From: Kibdelosporangium sp040675465
Lineage (GTDB): Bacteria; Actinomycetota; Actinomycetes; Mycobacteriales; Pseudonocardiaceae
Length of the DNA stretch: 64,000 bases
Reading direction: 5' to 3'
Assembly: GCF_040675465.1 (NCBI RefSeq)
Contig: NZ_JBFAPA010000016.1
Span: 124,001 to 188,000, forward strand
The translations under genes were made by a program, and so were the position numbers. The first letter of the stretch is position 1; every line of letters starts with the position of its first letter. This document shows positions 37,456-45,199 of this stretch, piece after piece. The notes under the pieces were generated by a model. That model had not been told where the DNA came from. It did not search any database and saw nothing but the letters and a program-made list of their open reading frames with translations.

Positions 37456-39636
37456 GTGGCCAAGCTGCTCTATCGGCTCGCGCACTTCGCGAGACGCCGC
37501 CGGGGACTCGTCCTCGGCGTCTGGCTGCTCATCCTGGCCATCGCCGCGGGAGGGGCCATCGGTCTGTCCGGCAGCACCACGAACCAGTTCTCCATCCCGG
37601 GCACCGCCTCCCAGCAGGCCCTGGACCACCTGCGGGACAAGCTGCCACAGGCCGCCGGCGCGTCCGGCCGGATCGTGTTCGCCGCCCCGCAGGGCAAAAC
37701 GATCACCGACCCGCAGACGCAGGCGCTGATCGACGGCGTGATGGCCCAGGTCGGCAAGACCTCGCAGGTCGCGGGCGCGTTCAGCCCGTCGGTCACCAAG
37801 GCGATCTCGCCGGACCAGCGGATCGGCCTGGCCCAGGTGCAGTTCTCCGTGTCGCCGCCGGAGGTCACCGACCAGACCAAGGACGCCATCAAGGCCGCGG
37901 TCGGCCAGGCGGGCAACGCGGGCCTGGAAGTGGCCTACAGCCAGGAGATCGCCGGCCAGATGGTCGCGATCGGCGCCACCGAGGGCATCGGCGTGCTGAT
38001 CGCCGCCCTGGTGCTGGTGCTGACGTTCGGCTCGCTGGTGGCCGCCGGGCTGCCGCTGCTGACCGCGCTGGTCGGCGTGGGCATCGGGATCGGTGGGCTG
38101 TACGCGCTGACCAGCGTGATCGACATGTCCTCGACCGCGCCGGTGCTGGCGATGATGCTGGGCCTCGCGGTGGGCATCGACTACGCCCTGTTCATCGTGC
38201 ACCGGCACCGCAAGCAGGTGCTGTCCGGAATGGACGTCGACGAGTCGATCGCGCGGGCCATCGGAACCGCTGGCAGCGCGGTGTTCTTCGCCGGTCTGAC
38301 GGTGATCATCGCGCTCGTCGGGCTGACCATTGTGGGCATTCCGTTCCTGTCGGTGATGGGCCTCGCGGCCGCCGCGACCGTGGCCGTCGCCGTGCTGATC
38401 GCGTTGACGCTGGTCCCGGCGATCCTCGGGTTCGTCGGCAAGCGGATCGTGTCCGCGAAGGCGCGGGCCAAGGCCGAGGACAGCAAGGAGGCCTTCGGCT
38501 ACCGCTGGGCCCGCGGCGTGTCCAAGCGGCCGGTCACCGCACTGGTGCTGATCGTGCTCTCCCTTGGCGCGCTGGCGATTCCGGCGTTCTCGCTGGAGAA
38601 CGGCCTGCCGGACGACTCCACCGCGCCACAGGGCAGCCCGCAGCAGCGGGCGAACGCGCTGGTCACCGAGGCGTTCGGGCCCGGCTTCAGCGGCCCGCTC
38701 ATCGTCGTGGCCGACCTGCCGTCCGGGGTGAACCCGCAGAACGCCATGGGTGCCCTCGTCGGCAAGCTGAGCACGGTCCAGGACGTGACCCGGGTGGTTC
38801 CCGCCGGTGTGTCGCAGGACGGCACAACGGCTGTGCTGCAGCTGATCCCGGCCAGCGGACCGTCCACTCAGGAGACGAAGGACCTGGTCGCGCGGCTGCG
38901 GTCGCTGACCCCGGAGATCCACTCGCAGACCGGCTCGTCGATCGGCGTGACCGGGCAGACCGCGTTGAACATCGACGTCTCGCAGAAGCTGTCGGACGCG
39001 TTGCCGCTGTACCTGGTCGTGATCGTGGGGCTGTCGCTGATCCTGCTGGCGATCATGTTCCGGTCGATCCTGGTGCCGGTCAAGGCGACCGCCGGGTTCC
39101 TGCTCACCGTGGCTGCCTCGATCGGCGCGGTCGTGGCGATCTTCCAGTGGGGCTGGCTCGGTTCGCTGATCGGCGTCACGCACGGTGCGCCCATCATCAG
39201 CTTCCTGCCGATCCTGATGACCGGGATCCTGTTCGGCCTCGCCATGGACTACGAGGTGTTCCTGGTGTCCGGTATGCGGGAGAGCTACGTGCACGGCGAC
39301 ACGCCGAAGCAGGCCGTGGTGAACGGGTTCGGCCACAGCGCACGGGTCGTCACAGCGGCCGCCCTCATCATGACCTCGGTGTTCATGGGTTTCGTGTTCT
39401 CCCACGACACGGTGATCAAGTCGATGGGCTTCGCGCTCGCCTTCGGGGTGCTGATCGACGCGTTCGTCATCCGGATGACCCTCGTGCCCGCCCTGATGAC
39501 CTTGTTCGGCCGGGCGGCATGGTGGTTCCCCCGTTGGCTCGATCGGATTACCCCGAACGTGGACGTCGAGGGTGAGACACTCGCCCGCCACGTCGGGCAA
39601 ACGGAGCAGCCCGAACGGGTTCCCGAGACAGTGTGA
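37456..39636 (+). CDS. MMPL/RND family transporter
   Basis: A 726-residue MmpL-type transporter starting at GTG 37456 (AAGGAG upstream). One helix at residues 17-38, a periplasmic domain to about 170, a helix bundle including GLAVGIDYALFIVHRHRKQV, a second periplasmic domain, and a final bundle with GLAMDYEVFLVSGMRESY carrying the relay Asp-Tyr. It is probably an exporter of lipids or drugs under the control of the TetR gene just upstream. A terminator follows seven bases after the stop. Confidence 0.92.
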   Translation: MAKLLYRLAHFARRRRGLVLGVWLLILAIAAGGAIGLSGSTTNQFSIPGTASQQALDHLRDKLPQAAGASGRIVFAAPQGKTITDPQTQALIDGVMAQVGKTSQVAGAFSPSVTKAISPDQRIGLAQVQFSVSPPEVTDQTKDAIKAAVGQAGNAGLEVAYSQEIAGQMVAIGATEGIGVLIAALVLVLTFGSLVAAGLPLLTALVGVGIGIGGLYALTSVIDMSSTAPVLAMMLGLAVGIDYALFIVHRHRKQVLSGMDVDESIARAIGTAGSAVFFAGLTVIIALVGLTIVGIPFLSVMGLAAAATVAVAVLIALTLVPAILGFVGKRIVSAKARAKAEDSKEAFGYRWARGVSKRPVTALVLIVLSLGALAIPAFSLENGLPDDSTAPQGSPQQRANALVTEAFGPGFSGPLIVVADLPSGVNPQNAMGALVGKLSTVQDVTRVVPAGVSQDGTTAVLQLIPASGPSTQETKDLVARLRSLTPEIHSQTGSSIGVTGQTALNIDVSQKLSDALPLYLVVIVGLSLILLAIMFRSILVPVKATAGFLLTVAASIGAVVAIFQWGWLGSLIGVTHGAPIISFLPILMTGILFGLAMDYEVFLVSGMRESYVHGDTPKQAVVNGFGHSARVVTAAALIMTSVFMGFVFSHDTVIKSMGFALAFGVLIDAFVIRMTLVPALMTLFGRAAWWFPRWLDRITPNVDVEGETLARHVGQTEQPERVPETV

Positions 39637-39642
39637 GAGAAA

Positions 39643-39676
39643 GACGGCCGCTGGAGCGTAAGTTTGAGCGGCCGTC
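39643..39676 (+). terminator. Hairpin terminator after the second MmpL gene
   Basis: A perfect 10-bp stem GACGGCCGCT / AGCGGCCGTC with a 14-base loop, followed by CCCTTTCC. One of the clearest intrinsic terminators in the window. Confidence 0.75.
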
Positions 39677-39706
39677 CCTTTCCGCCGACAAACGAAGACC
39701 GCGCTG

Positions 39707-40069
39707 TTGAACATATGGGACCTCGCCGCCCAGTGGTCCGCTCGTCGCTGGCTCCGCCGGTTGCGTTCCCGGCTCGAGTCCGGCCGAGCGGCGGTCGAGC
39801 GCGACCCCGGCCTGGCCGCGGCGCTGGACCAGCACGTCCAGGCGATCAGGATCCACCTCGACGCCGAGCGCACCGCCCGCGCCGCCCTCACCCCCACCCC
39901 GTACGTGGTCCTGCTGGCGATCTACACCGACGACATCTACCGCGAGGCCGTGAAATCCGGCTGGGAACCACCGTCCACATGGACCGCCGATGACGGTGTT
40001 TCCTTGCGGCTGCTGGCTTGCTGCTCGTTGTCCACACCGAGTCGCTTGAGGACCGGCCGGGCGCCCTAG
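39707..40069 (+). CDS. DUF6401-like small protein
   Basis: A 120-residue protein starting at TTG 39707. Features are AAQWSARRWLRRLRSRLESG, then DPGLAAALDQHVQAIRIHLD with the AALDQHVxAIR pattern seen in DUF6401 proteins of actinomycetes, and VSLRLLACCSLS near the end, where that family has a RLLAVCAL-like motif. DUF6401 members are often found near natural-product genes, function unknown. The last four bases overlap the convergent Ku gene. Assignment is tentative. Confidence 0.55.
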   Translation: MNIWDLAAQWSARRWLRRLRSRLESGRAAVERDPGLAAALDQHVQAIRIHLDAERTARAALTPTPYVVLLAIYTDDIYREAVKSGWEPPSTWTADDGVSLRLLACCSLSTPSRLRTGRAP

Positions 40070-40842
40070 TCCTCGAAGCGGGTGCGTTCGACGCTCAACC
40101 TCAACGCCTCCAACAGATCCATCGGCGTGTCGCCGTCACGCTGGGGTGGGATGGGCTGAGGCTGGGCGGTGGTGGTGCGGGCGGCGATGAGCTGGGCGAG
40201 GGCCTGCTGGTACTCGTCGGTGAACTCGCCGGGGCGGAACGTGTCGCCCATGCTCACCACCAGGGACGTGGCGGCGGCCAGTTCCTGCGGCTTGACGGTC
40301 ACCTCTCGTTGCAGGAAAGGAAAATCGGGGGTCCGCACCTCGTCCGGCCACAGCATGGTGTGCAGCATCAGCATGTCGTCGCGGGTGTGCACGGCGGCCA
40401 GGATCTCGCGGCGGCGCATGGCGACCTTCACGATGGCCATCCGCTGGGTGCGTTCCAGTGCGAGGCGCAGCAACACGTACGAGTGCACCGCGTTGTCCTC
40501 GGGCTCCAGATAGTAGCTGCGCTGGAAGAAAATCGGATGCACCTCGTGCACCGGGACGAAGTGCACCACGCGCATCGACTTGTCCGCGGCACTGGGCAAC
40601 GAGTCGAAGTCGTTCTTCTCCAGCAGCACCATGCGGCCGTCGTCCAGCTCGTAGCCGCGCGCGACATCGGTGTAGTCGACGTCCTCCAGGCACGCCTCGC
40701 ACTCCCGGCGGTACCGGATCTGCCCGCCGTCCGAGCGGTGCACGTGCCGGAACCGGACGTCGTGGTCCTCAGTGGCGGCGACGACCCGCACGCCGATCGA
40801 CACCAGCCCGATGGACACGGTGCCACGCCACACGGTTCTCAT
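40066..40842 (-). CDS. ku: Non-homologous end-joining protein Ku
   Basis: A 258-residue bacterial Ku, normal for the family. It starts WRGTVSIGLVSIGVRVVAAT and contains FRHVHRSDGGQIRYRRECEA with the CxxC-like turn, YELDDGRMVLLEKNDF, and VVHFVPVHEVHPIFFQRSYY. Ku forms a ring-shaped homodimer at double-strand breaks and recruits LigD. No ligase gene is in the window. It overlaps the preceding kinase-like gene by four bases, so is co-translated with it and may be transcribed with TetR and RidA. The C-terminal tail is short and not basic. Confidence 0.95.
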   Translation of the reverse strand: MRTVWRGTVSIGLVSIGVRVVAATEDHDVRFRHVHRSDGGQIRYRRECEACLEDVDYTDVARGYELDDGRMVLLEKNDFDSLPSAADKSMRVVHFVPVHEVHPIFFQRSYYLEPEDNAVHSYVLLRLALERTQRMAIVKVAMRRREILAAVHTRDDMLMLHTMLWPDEVRTPDFPFLQREVTVKPQELAAATSLVVSMGDTFRPGEFTDEYQQALAQLIAARTTTAQPQPIPPQRDGDTPMDLLEALRLSVERTRFED

Positions 40843-41384
40843 CCTTCCGGCGTACCCGCCGCCCAGCCGTCCGTGCTACCGCCATTAGTGCAGTGCGACC
40901 GGATCGCCGCCGCCAAGGCCGGGATATCAACCGGCACAGTGGTATCCACCTCCACCACCGGCCCCACCCCCAACGGCAGTACCGGCGAACCCCACAGTTC
41001 CTCGGTGGTCCGGTCCAGGTCGAGGTGGCCGGGATGCCGCTCGGCCGCTCGCGCGTAGTACCGCTCCCGGGCGACCTCGATCGGGACCACGCAACGGACT
41101 TCCACGATCGGCCCAGGCAGCGCCGCCACCAGCGGTCGCGTGTACGCGAACCACGTGCTGTCGATGACCGCGCCGGGACAACGCAAAGCAACCCGCAAAG
41201 CGACCAGAACCGCAGCGCGGCCCAGTTCCTGTGACTCGGCGACGGTCGAAGGGCGGCCCAGCCCGTCCGCCATCGCCTCTTTGATCTCGTCCTTGGCCAG
41301 CACCGGAAGGCCCAGCTCGGGTCCCAGTGCCGCCGCGACCGTGCTCTTGCCCGACGCGGGCCAGCCGCCCACCAGCACGAACAT
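40839..41384 (-). CDS. P-loop kinase-like protein (AAA/zeta-like)
   Basis: A 181-residue P-loop protein with Walker A GGWPASGKST near the N-terminus, and DSTWFAYTRP and CVVPIEVARERYYAR as later conserved segments. The fold resembles the small-molecule kinase/AAA_33 group, for example aminoglycoside phosphotransferase-like or chloramphenicol-phosphotransferase-like kinases. Substrate unknown. Coupled to Ku (4-bp overlap) and just after RidA; a functional tie with DNA repair is possible but unproven. Confidence 0.82.
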   Translation of the reverse strand: MFVLVGGWPASGKSTVAAALGPELGLPVLAKDEIKEAMADGLGRPSTVAESQELGRAAVLVALRVALRCPGAVIDSTWFAYTRPLVAALPGPIVEVRCVVPIEVARERYYARAAERHPGHLDLDRTTEELWGSPVLPLGVGPVVEVDTTVPVDIPALAAAIRSHCTNGGSTDGWAAGTPEG

Positions 41385-41386
41385 CG

Positions 41387-41782
41387 TTATGGCAGCGCGA
41401 CGACCGCCTCGACCTCGAACACCACGTCCGGATGGAACAAACCCGCTACCACGATGAGCGAGCTGCCGGGTTTCGGTGCGTCGCCGAGGAACTCGTCGCG
41501 GACGTCCCGGATCGTCTGCACCCCATGGGGATCCGTGGTGAACCAGGTGAAGCGGACGACGTCGTGCCAGGTCGCGCCCAGTTGCTTGACGACGCGCTCG
41601 AGGTTGGTCAACGCCTGGGTCGCTTGGGCGCGCAGGTCGCCGGCGCCGACGAGGTTGCCGTCCTCGTCCAGCGGTACCTGGCCGGAGATGTGCGCGGTGC
41701 GGCCGGAGGTGACCACGGCCTGGGCGAGGCCGGGGATCGCGAACACGCCGGGGGTGCTGGTCAGCCGTTCTTCGATGGGCAC
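41387..41782 (-). CDS. RidA family protein
   Basis: A 131-residue RidA/YjgF protein (enamine/imine deaminase family). Segments GLAQAVVTSGRTAHISGQVP, DLRAQATQALTNLERVVKQL and SSLIVVAGLFHPDVVFEVEA are typical. The catalytic Arg seen in true RidA (RxCV...Q) is not present in that form, so it may belong to a Rid4-7 subgroup with other functions. GTG 41782 lies inside the end of the TetR gene (22-bp overlap), so translation is likely coupled. Confidence 0.85.
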   Translation of the reverse strand: MPIEERLTSTPGVFAIPGLAQAVVTSGRTAHISGQVPLDEDGNLVGAGDLRAQATQALTNLERVVKQLGATWHDVVRFTWFTTDPHGVQTIRDVRDEFLGDAPKPGSSLIVVAGLFHPDVVFEVEAVVALP

Positions 41783-42363
41783 GGTGTCGTCCTCACTAGG
41801 AAGTCGTTGAGCAGCTGGGTTTGGCGTTCGGGGGTGAACCGGTCGGTGTCGAACAGGGCTTGGACGACCAGGCCGTGCGTGAAGGCGGCACACGCGACGA
41901 CGAGCGCGTCGACATCGCCGGTCATCTGCCCGAGTTTCACGGCGGCTTCGACGTGGACGCGCAGCTTGCCGCGCCAGCGTTCGTACCGGGCGGTCTCGCT
42001 CGCGCCGAGTTCCGGGTCGCCGATGGCCGCGTCCCAGAAGCTCACCCAGACCCGGTTCATCGCGAACGACTCGGGGGTCAACGGCAGCACGTCGAGCAGC
42101 GCCAACCGCAGCGCGGGCAGGCCTTCCTCGGTGATGTCCCGCTGCAGCTGCGCGAGGGTGCGTTCCTCGGCGATGCCGTGCGCGTACCGGACCAGCGCCT
42201 TCTTGGTCGGGAAGTAGTGCGTCAGCAGGCCGGTGGACACGCCCATCTCGGCCGCCACGGCCCGCAGCGTGAGCTGGCCGAAGCCGTGCGCCGCCAGCAC
42301 GCGCCAGACCGCCTCGGAGACGTCCCGGCGCCGGGCCTCGTGGTCGCCGCGAGGGGGTGCCAT
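41761..42363 (-). CDS. TetR family regulator
   Basis: A 200-residue TetR protein from ATG 42363. The helix-turn-helix is VSEAVWRVLAAHGFGQLTLR then AVAAEMGVSTGLLTHYFPTK. The C-terminal domain (FAMNRVWVSFWDAAIGDPEL) matches the BetI/TetR_C_6-like group. It is first of a four-gene minus-strand run (TetR, RidA, kinase, Ku) and divergent from a GNAT gene, with the palindrome CAAACGTTTG between them. Confidence 0.92.
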   Translation of the reverse strand: MAPPRGDHEARRRDVSEAVWRVLAAHGFGQLTLRAVAAEMGVSTGLLTHYFPTKKALVRYAHGIAEERTLAQLQRDITEEGLPALRLALLDVLPLTPESFAMNRVWVSFWDAAIGDPELGASETARYERWRGKLRVHVEAAVKLGQMTGDVDALVVACAAFTHGLVVQALFDTDRFTPERQTQLLNDFLVRTTPCPSKNG

Positions 42364-42380
42364 GTGGGTAGAGTACATAA

Positions 42381-42390
42381 CAAACGTTTG
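42381..42390. promoter_or_regulatory. CAAACGTTTG palindrome, candidate TetR operator
   Basis: A perfect 10-bp palindrome in the 41-bp divergent region between the TetR and GNAT genes, flanked by GTAC on both sides (GTACATAACAAACGTTTGGTAC in two arms). The core and flank symmetry suit a TetR dimer, controlling both directions. Confidence 0.55.
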
Positions 42391-42404
42391 GTACGGAGGT
42401 TCGG

Positions 42405-42953
42405 ATGCTGACACACCACCTCGCCGAGGGGGCCGAGCTGCGGGCACTGGAGCCGTGGAACGCGGGCGAGTTCGCCGAGCACGTCGCCCGCGCCCGGGAC
42501 CACCTCAGGCCGTGGATCCCCTGGGGCACGACGATCGTCGACGAACAGACCGCGCGCGAGTTCCTGCAGTCCTTCGCCGACGACCAGGCGAAGGGCGGCC
42601 GCCGGATCTACGGCATCTGGCTGGACGGCACCCTGGTCGGCGGAACGCTGTTCCGGACGTTCGACGCCCGCGTCGGCGTGTGCGAGGTCGGGGTCTGGCT
42701 GGAGCCCTCCGCGACCGGGCGCGGCCTGGTCACCACGGCCGTGCGCGGGATGATCGAGTGGGCGGTATGCGCACGCGGCATGTCCCGGGTCGAGTGGTAC
42801 TGCAACGTCGACAACAAACCCAGTATCGCTGCGGCACAACGACTAGGGCTGACCTGCGAAGGCGTGCTGCGGGACCTCGGGACGCTCAACGGCACCCGCT
42901 ACGACGTGCAGGTCTGGTCGATCCTCGCTGCCGAATGGCGTAGCCGAACCTAG
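42405..42953 (+). CDS. GNAT acetyltransferase, RimJ/RimL-like
   Basis: A 182-residue N-acetyltransferase with a good GGAGGT upstream of ATG 42405. Acetyl-CoA-binding segments are VGVWLEPSATGRGLVTTAVR (with the GxGx loop) and ARGMSRVEWYCNVDNKPSIA. The N-terminal HLRPWIPWG is typical of the RimJ/RimL group that acetylates ribosomal proteins or toxins. It ends 10 bp before the Ser/Thr kinase gene and is probably co-transcribed with it. Confidence 0.9.
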   Translation: MLTHHLAEGAELRALEPWNAGEFAEHVARARDHLRPWIPWGTTIVDEQTAREFLQSFADDQAKGGRRIYGIWLDGTLVGGTLFRTFDARVGVCEVGVWLEPSATGRGLVTTAVRGMIEWAVCARGMSRVEWYCNVDNKPSIAAAQRLGLTCEGVLRDLGTLNGTRYDVQVWSILAAEWRSRT

Positions 42954-42963
42954 AATCGGTTCT

Positions 42964-44298
42964 GTGACGGGAAAGGGTGACCTGATCGGTGGGCGCTACC
43001 GGCTGGTCGGCCGGATCGGCCGGGGTGCGATGGGTGTGGTCTGGCAGGCACGCGACGAGCGCCTGGACCGGATCGTCGCGGTGAAGCTGTTGTCGTTCGA
43101 GGCGGTGTTCAACGGCAGCGATGGTGGTGACCTTGAGCAACGGGTCATGCGCGAGGCGCAGCTGGCCGCGAAGCTCCAGCACCCCAACGCGATCGCCATC
43201 CACGACGTGGTCGAGCACGAGGACCACCCGTGCCTGGTGATGGAGTACCTGCCGTCGCAGAGCCTGTCCGAGGTGATCGCCGAGCGTGGGGCACTGCCGT
43301 CCGACGAGGTCGCGCGGATCGGCGCCCAGGTCGCCGCCGCGCTCGCGGCCGCGCACGACGCCGGCATCGTGCACCGGGATGTCAAGCCGGACAACGTGTT
43401 GCTGGCGCCGGACGGCACGGTGAAGATCACCGACTTCGGCATCTCCAAGGCGATCGGCGACGCGTCGGTGACCAAGACCGGCATCATCGCCGGCACCCCC
43501 GCGTACCTCGCACCAGAGGTCGCAGCCGGTGGTACAGCTGGGTTCCCGTCCGACGTGTTCTCGCTCGGGTCCACTTTGTACGCGGCGACCGAGGGCGTTC
43601 CGCCGTTCGGCATGGACGAGAACACCATCGCCATGCTGCTCAAGGTGTCCAAAGGGGACGCCAACCCGCCGCGCCGCTCGGGTTCGCTGGGGCCGTTGCT
43701 GATGTGGCTGTTGCGGTCCGACCCGAGCGAACGCCCGACCATGCGCCAGGCCCAGGACCACCTCGCGAACGGCAAGCCGCCGCCCGTGTTCGCGCCCCGC
43801 ACCGACACCAAAACCCTGCCGCCGCAAGGCGTTCCCCGCAGGAAAAAGACGCGTCTGCTGGCCGCCGCGGCAGCGATCGCGTTGGTGGGCGCCGGTCTGA
43901 CCGTAGGACTTCTCGTCCGCGGCACTCCCCCGCAGCAACAAGCGGGCCAGCCCGGCTTGCTGGCCCCGGCAACAACCACCACCACGACACCCGTCTCCGT
44001 CGGCTGCGAGGCGGTCTACGAGATCACGAACTCCTGGCCGGACGGCTACGAAGCCCTGGTGACGGTGAAGAACAGCGCTACCAAACCGTTGAAGGGCTGG
44101 ACCGTCAGCTGGACGTTCCCGGGCGGCCAGAGCATGAAGCAGATCTGGAACGGCACCTACAGCCAGGACGGCTCGACCACCAAGGTCGAACCCGCCGCCT
44201 GGAACACCGCTGTCGACCGCACCACGACCTTCGGCTTCCTCGCCAACACCAACGGCCCCAACCCCGAAACCCCCACCGTCGCCTGCACGTCCCCCTAG
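42964..44298 (+). CDS. Ser/Thr protein kinase with extracytoplasmic CBM2 domain
   Basis: A 444-residue Hanks-type kinase. Residues 10-260 are the kinase domain: Gly-rich loop GRIGRGAMGVVW, catalytic Lys41 in VAVKLL, HRD motif His137-Arg-Asp139 in IVHRDVKPDNVLL, and DFGISKA. A juxtamembrane region and one membrane helix (residues about 297-318, LLAAAAAIALVGAGLTVGLL) follow. Residues 345-444 are a family 2 carbohydrate-binding module: CEAVYEITNSWPDGYEALVT, WTVSWTFPGGQSMKQIWNGT and AAWNTAVDRTTTFGFLANT contain the surface Trp residues and Cys pair of cellulose-binding CBM2a. PASTA repeats, the usual sensors, are absent. The domain could sense cellulose, chitin or cell-wall glycan, as inference. 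Confidence 0.93.
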   Translation: MTGKGDLIGGRYRLVGRIGRGAMGVVWQARDERLDRIVAVKLLSFEAVFNGSDGGDLEQRVMREAQLAAKLQHPNAIAIHDVVEHEDHPCLVMEYLPSQSLSEVIAERGALPSDEVARIGAQVAAALAAAHDAGIVHRDVKPDNVLLAPDGTVKITDFGISKAIGDASVTKTGIIAGTPAYLAPEVAAGGTAGFPSDVFSLGSTLYAATEGVPPFGMDENTIAMLLKVSKGDANPPRRSGSLGPLLMWLLRSDPSERPTMRQAQDHLANGKPPPVFAPRTDTKTLPPQGVPRRKKTRLLAAAAAIALVGAGLTVGLLVRGTPPQQQAGQPGLLAPATTTTTTPVSVGCEAVYEITNSWPDGYEALVTVKNSATKPLKGWTVSWTFPGGQSMKQIWNGTYSQDGSTTKVEPAAWNTAVDRTTTFGFLANTNGPNPETPTVACTSP

Positions 44299-44729
44299 GA
44301 GATCTTGGCCTTCGCCGTGGTGCGGATGCGGCGGGTCTTGCCGCTCTCGGCCAGCAACGTCAACGCCTCAGGGCAGTCGGTGTGGGTGGTGACCAAGCGC
44401 TGGAGGTAGTCGGACGCCGTCAGCAGAGCGGCAGGACTCCAGGGCTCGGTGCGGGTGATGGCACGCAGCAAAGCCCATTCCTGCAGGCGTTGGGTGAGAA
44501 ACGGGTGACCGTCGACGACCGGCGCCACGCGGGCCGCCCACTCGGCGAAACCCTGGCAGCGCAACAACGCGGTGGCCCGGCGTTCGATGTGCTCCGAGAC
44601 GGCCGCCTCGGCGATGACCTGGTCCGGGTCGGTCAGGACCGAGGCCACCAGGGCGGTCTCCTCCGCCTGTGGCACATCCGCCAGCGCCTTGCGGTAGCCG
44701 GCCCAGCGGATGTGCTCCCCAGCAGGCAT
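44295..44729 (-). CDS. Hypothetical helical protein
   Basis: A 144-residue protein with repeated helix-like segments (YRKALADVPQAEETALVASV, VIAEAAVSEHIERRATALLR and SPAALLTASDYLQRLVTTHT), perhaps a HEAT-like fold. No signal, membrane segment or known motif. It starts three bases after the stop of the upstream hypothetical gene, so both are probably expressed together. The stop overlaps the kinase gene by four bases (convergent). Confidence 0.65.
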   Translation of the reverse strand: MPAGEHIRWAGYRKALADVPQAEETALVASVLTDPDQVIAEAAVSEHIERRATALLRCQGFAEWAARVAPVVDGHPFLTQRLQEWALLRAITRTEPWSPAALLTASDYLQRLVTTHTDCPEALTLLAESGKTRRIRTTAKAKIS

Positions 44730-44732
44730 GGG

Positions 44733-45086
44733 TCAGGACGCGACGCGGTCGAGTTCGAGATCCGCCGGTACGAGCCGGTTGGCGATCACGTCCAGTCGCA
44801 TCCGCAGCCTTAGCACGTCGCCGCGGAACCCGTGCGGCGAGGCGCCGCCCACGGTCCAGCGCTCGACGAACTCACAGCACGCGTCGAGCACCCGGTTGGC
44901 CGCCGCGATCGCGGACGGCTGCTGCGCCGGGTCGGTCGCGAGGAGGTCGGCCATGTGCCCGGCCAGGTCCTCCACATCGCGCACGACGTCCGGGACTGGC
45001 CGGTCCGGCAGCAAAACGGGCCGGTACATGACCAGGTGAACCCAGACCAACGGGCCTAGCATGCGGTCTTCGGCGCCGACAAACAT
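44733..45086 (-). CDS. Hypothetical protein, 117 residues, probable leaderless start
   Basis: From ATG 45086 the product is helical with GPLVWVHLVMYRPVLLPDRP and DPAQQPSAIAAANRVLDACC as typical segments, two adjacent Cys, and no membrane helix. The frame is open much further upstream, but a TTGACA (45119-45114) and TATCCC (45098-45093) pair places the transcription start close to 45086, favouring this ATG and a leaderless mRNA. Function unknown; pairs with the downstream hypothetical gene. Confidence 0.6.
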   Translation of the reverse strand: MFVGAEDRMLGPLVWVHLVMYRPVLLPDRPVPDVVRDVEDLAGHMADLLATDPAQQPSAIAAANRVLDACCEFVERWTVGGASPHGFRGDVLRLRMRLDVIANRLVPADLELDRVAS

Positions 45087-45092
45087 GGCGGC

Positions 45093-45119
45093 GGGATACC
45101 CCCTCTTCAAAGCTGTCAA
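45093..45119 (-). promoter_or_regulatory. Probable leaderless promoter for the hypothetical pair
   Basis: TTGACA and TATCCC are separated by 15 bases, slightly short; seven bases after the -10 is the ATG at 45086. The start would be at or next to the initiation codon. Confidence 0.45.
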
Positions 45120-45199
45120 ACATGTGTCGGCGGGAACCACGCCGAACTTTTCCAAGTTGGTCCGTTCGTCCCAGCTGCTCCCCCTTGGAGGTACTCCCA

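Noticed and set aside
35043..39897. Long minus-strand open frames across the serine hydrolase, P450, TetR and MmpL genes (ending at 37358 and 39897)
   Set aside because: They are out-of-frame shadows of well-supported genes on the plus strand or in another minus frame, and span several real genes.
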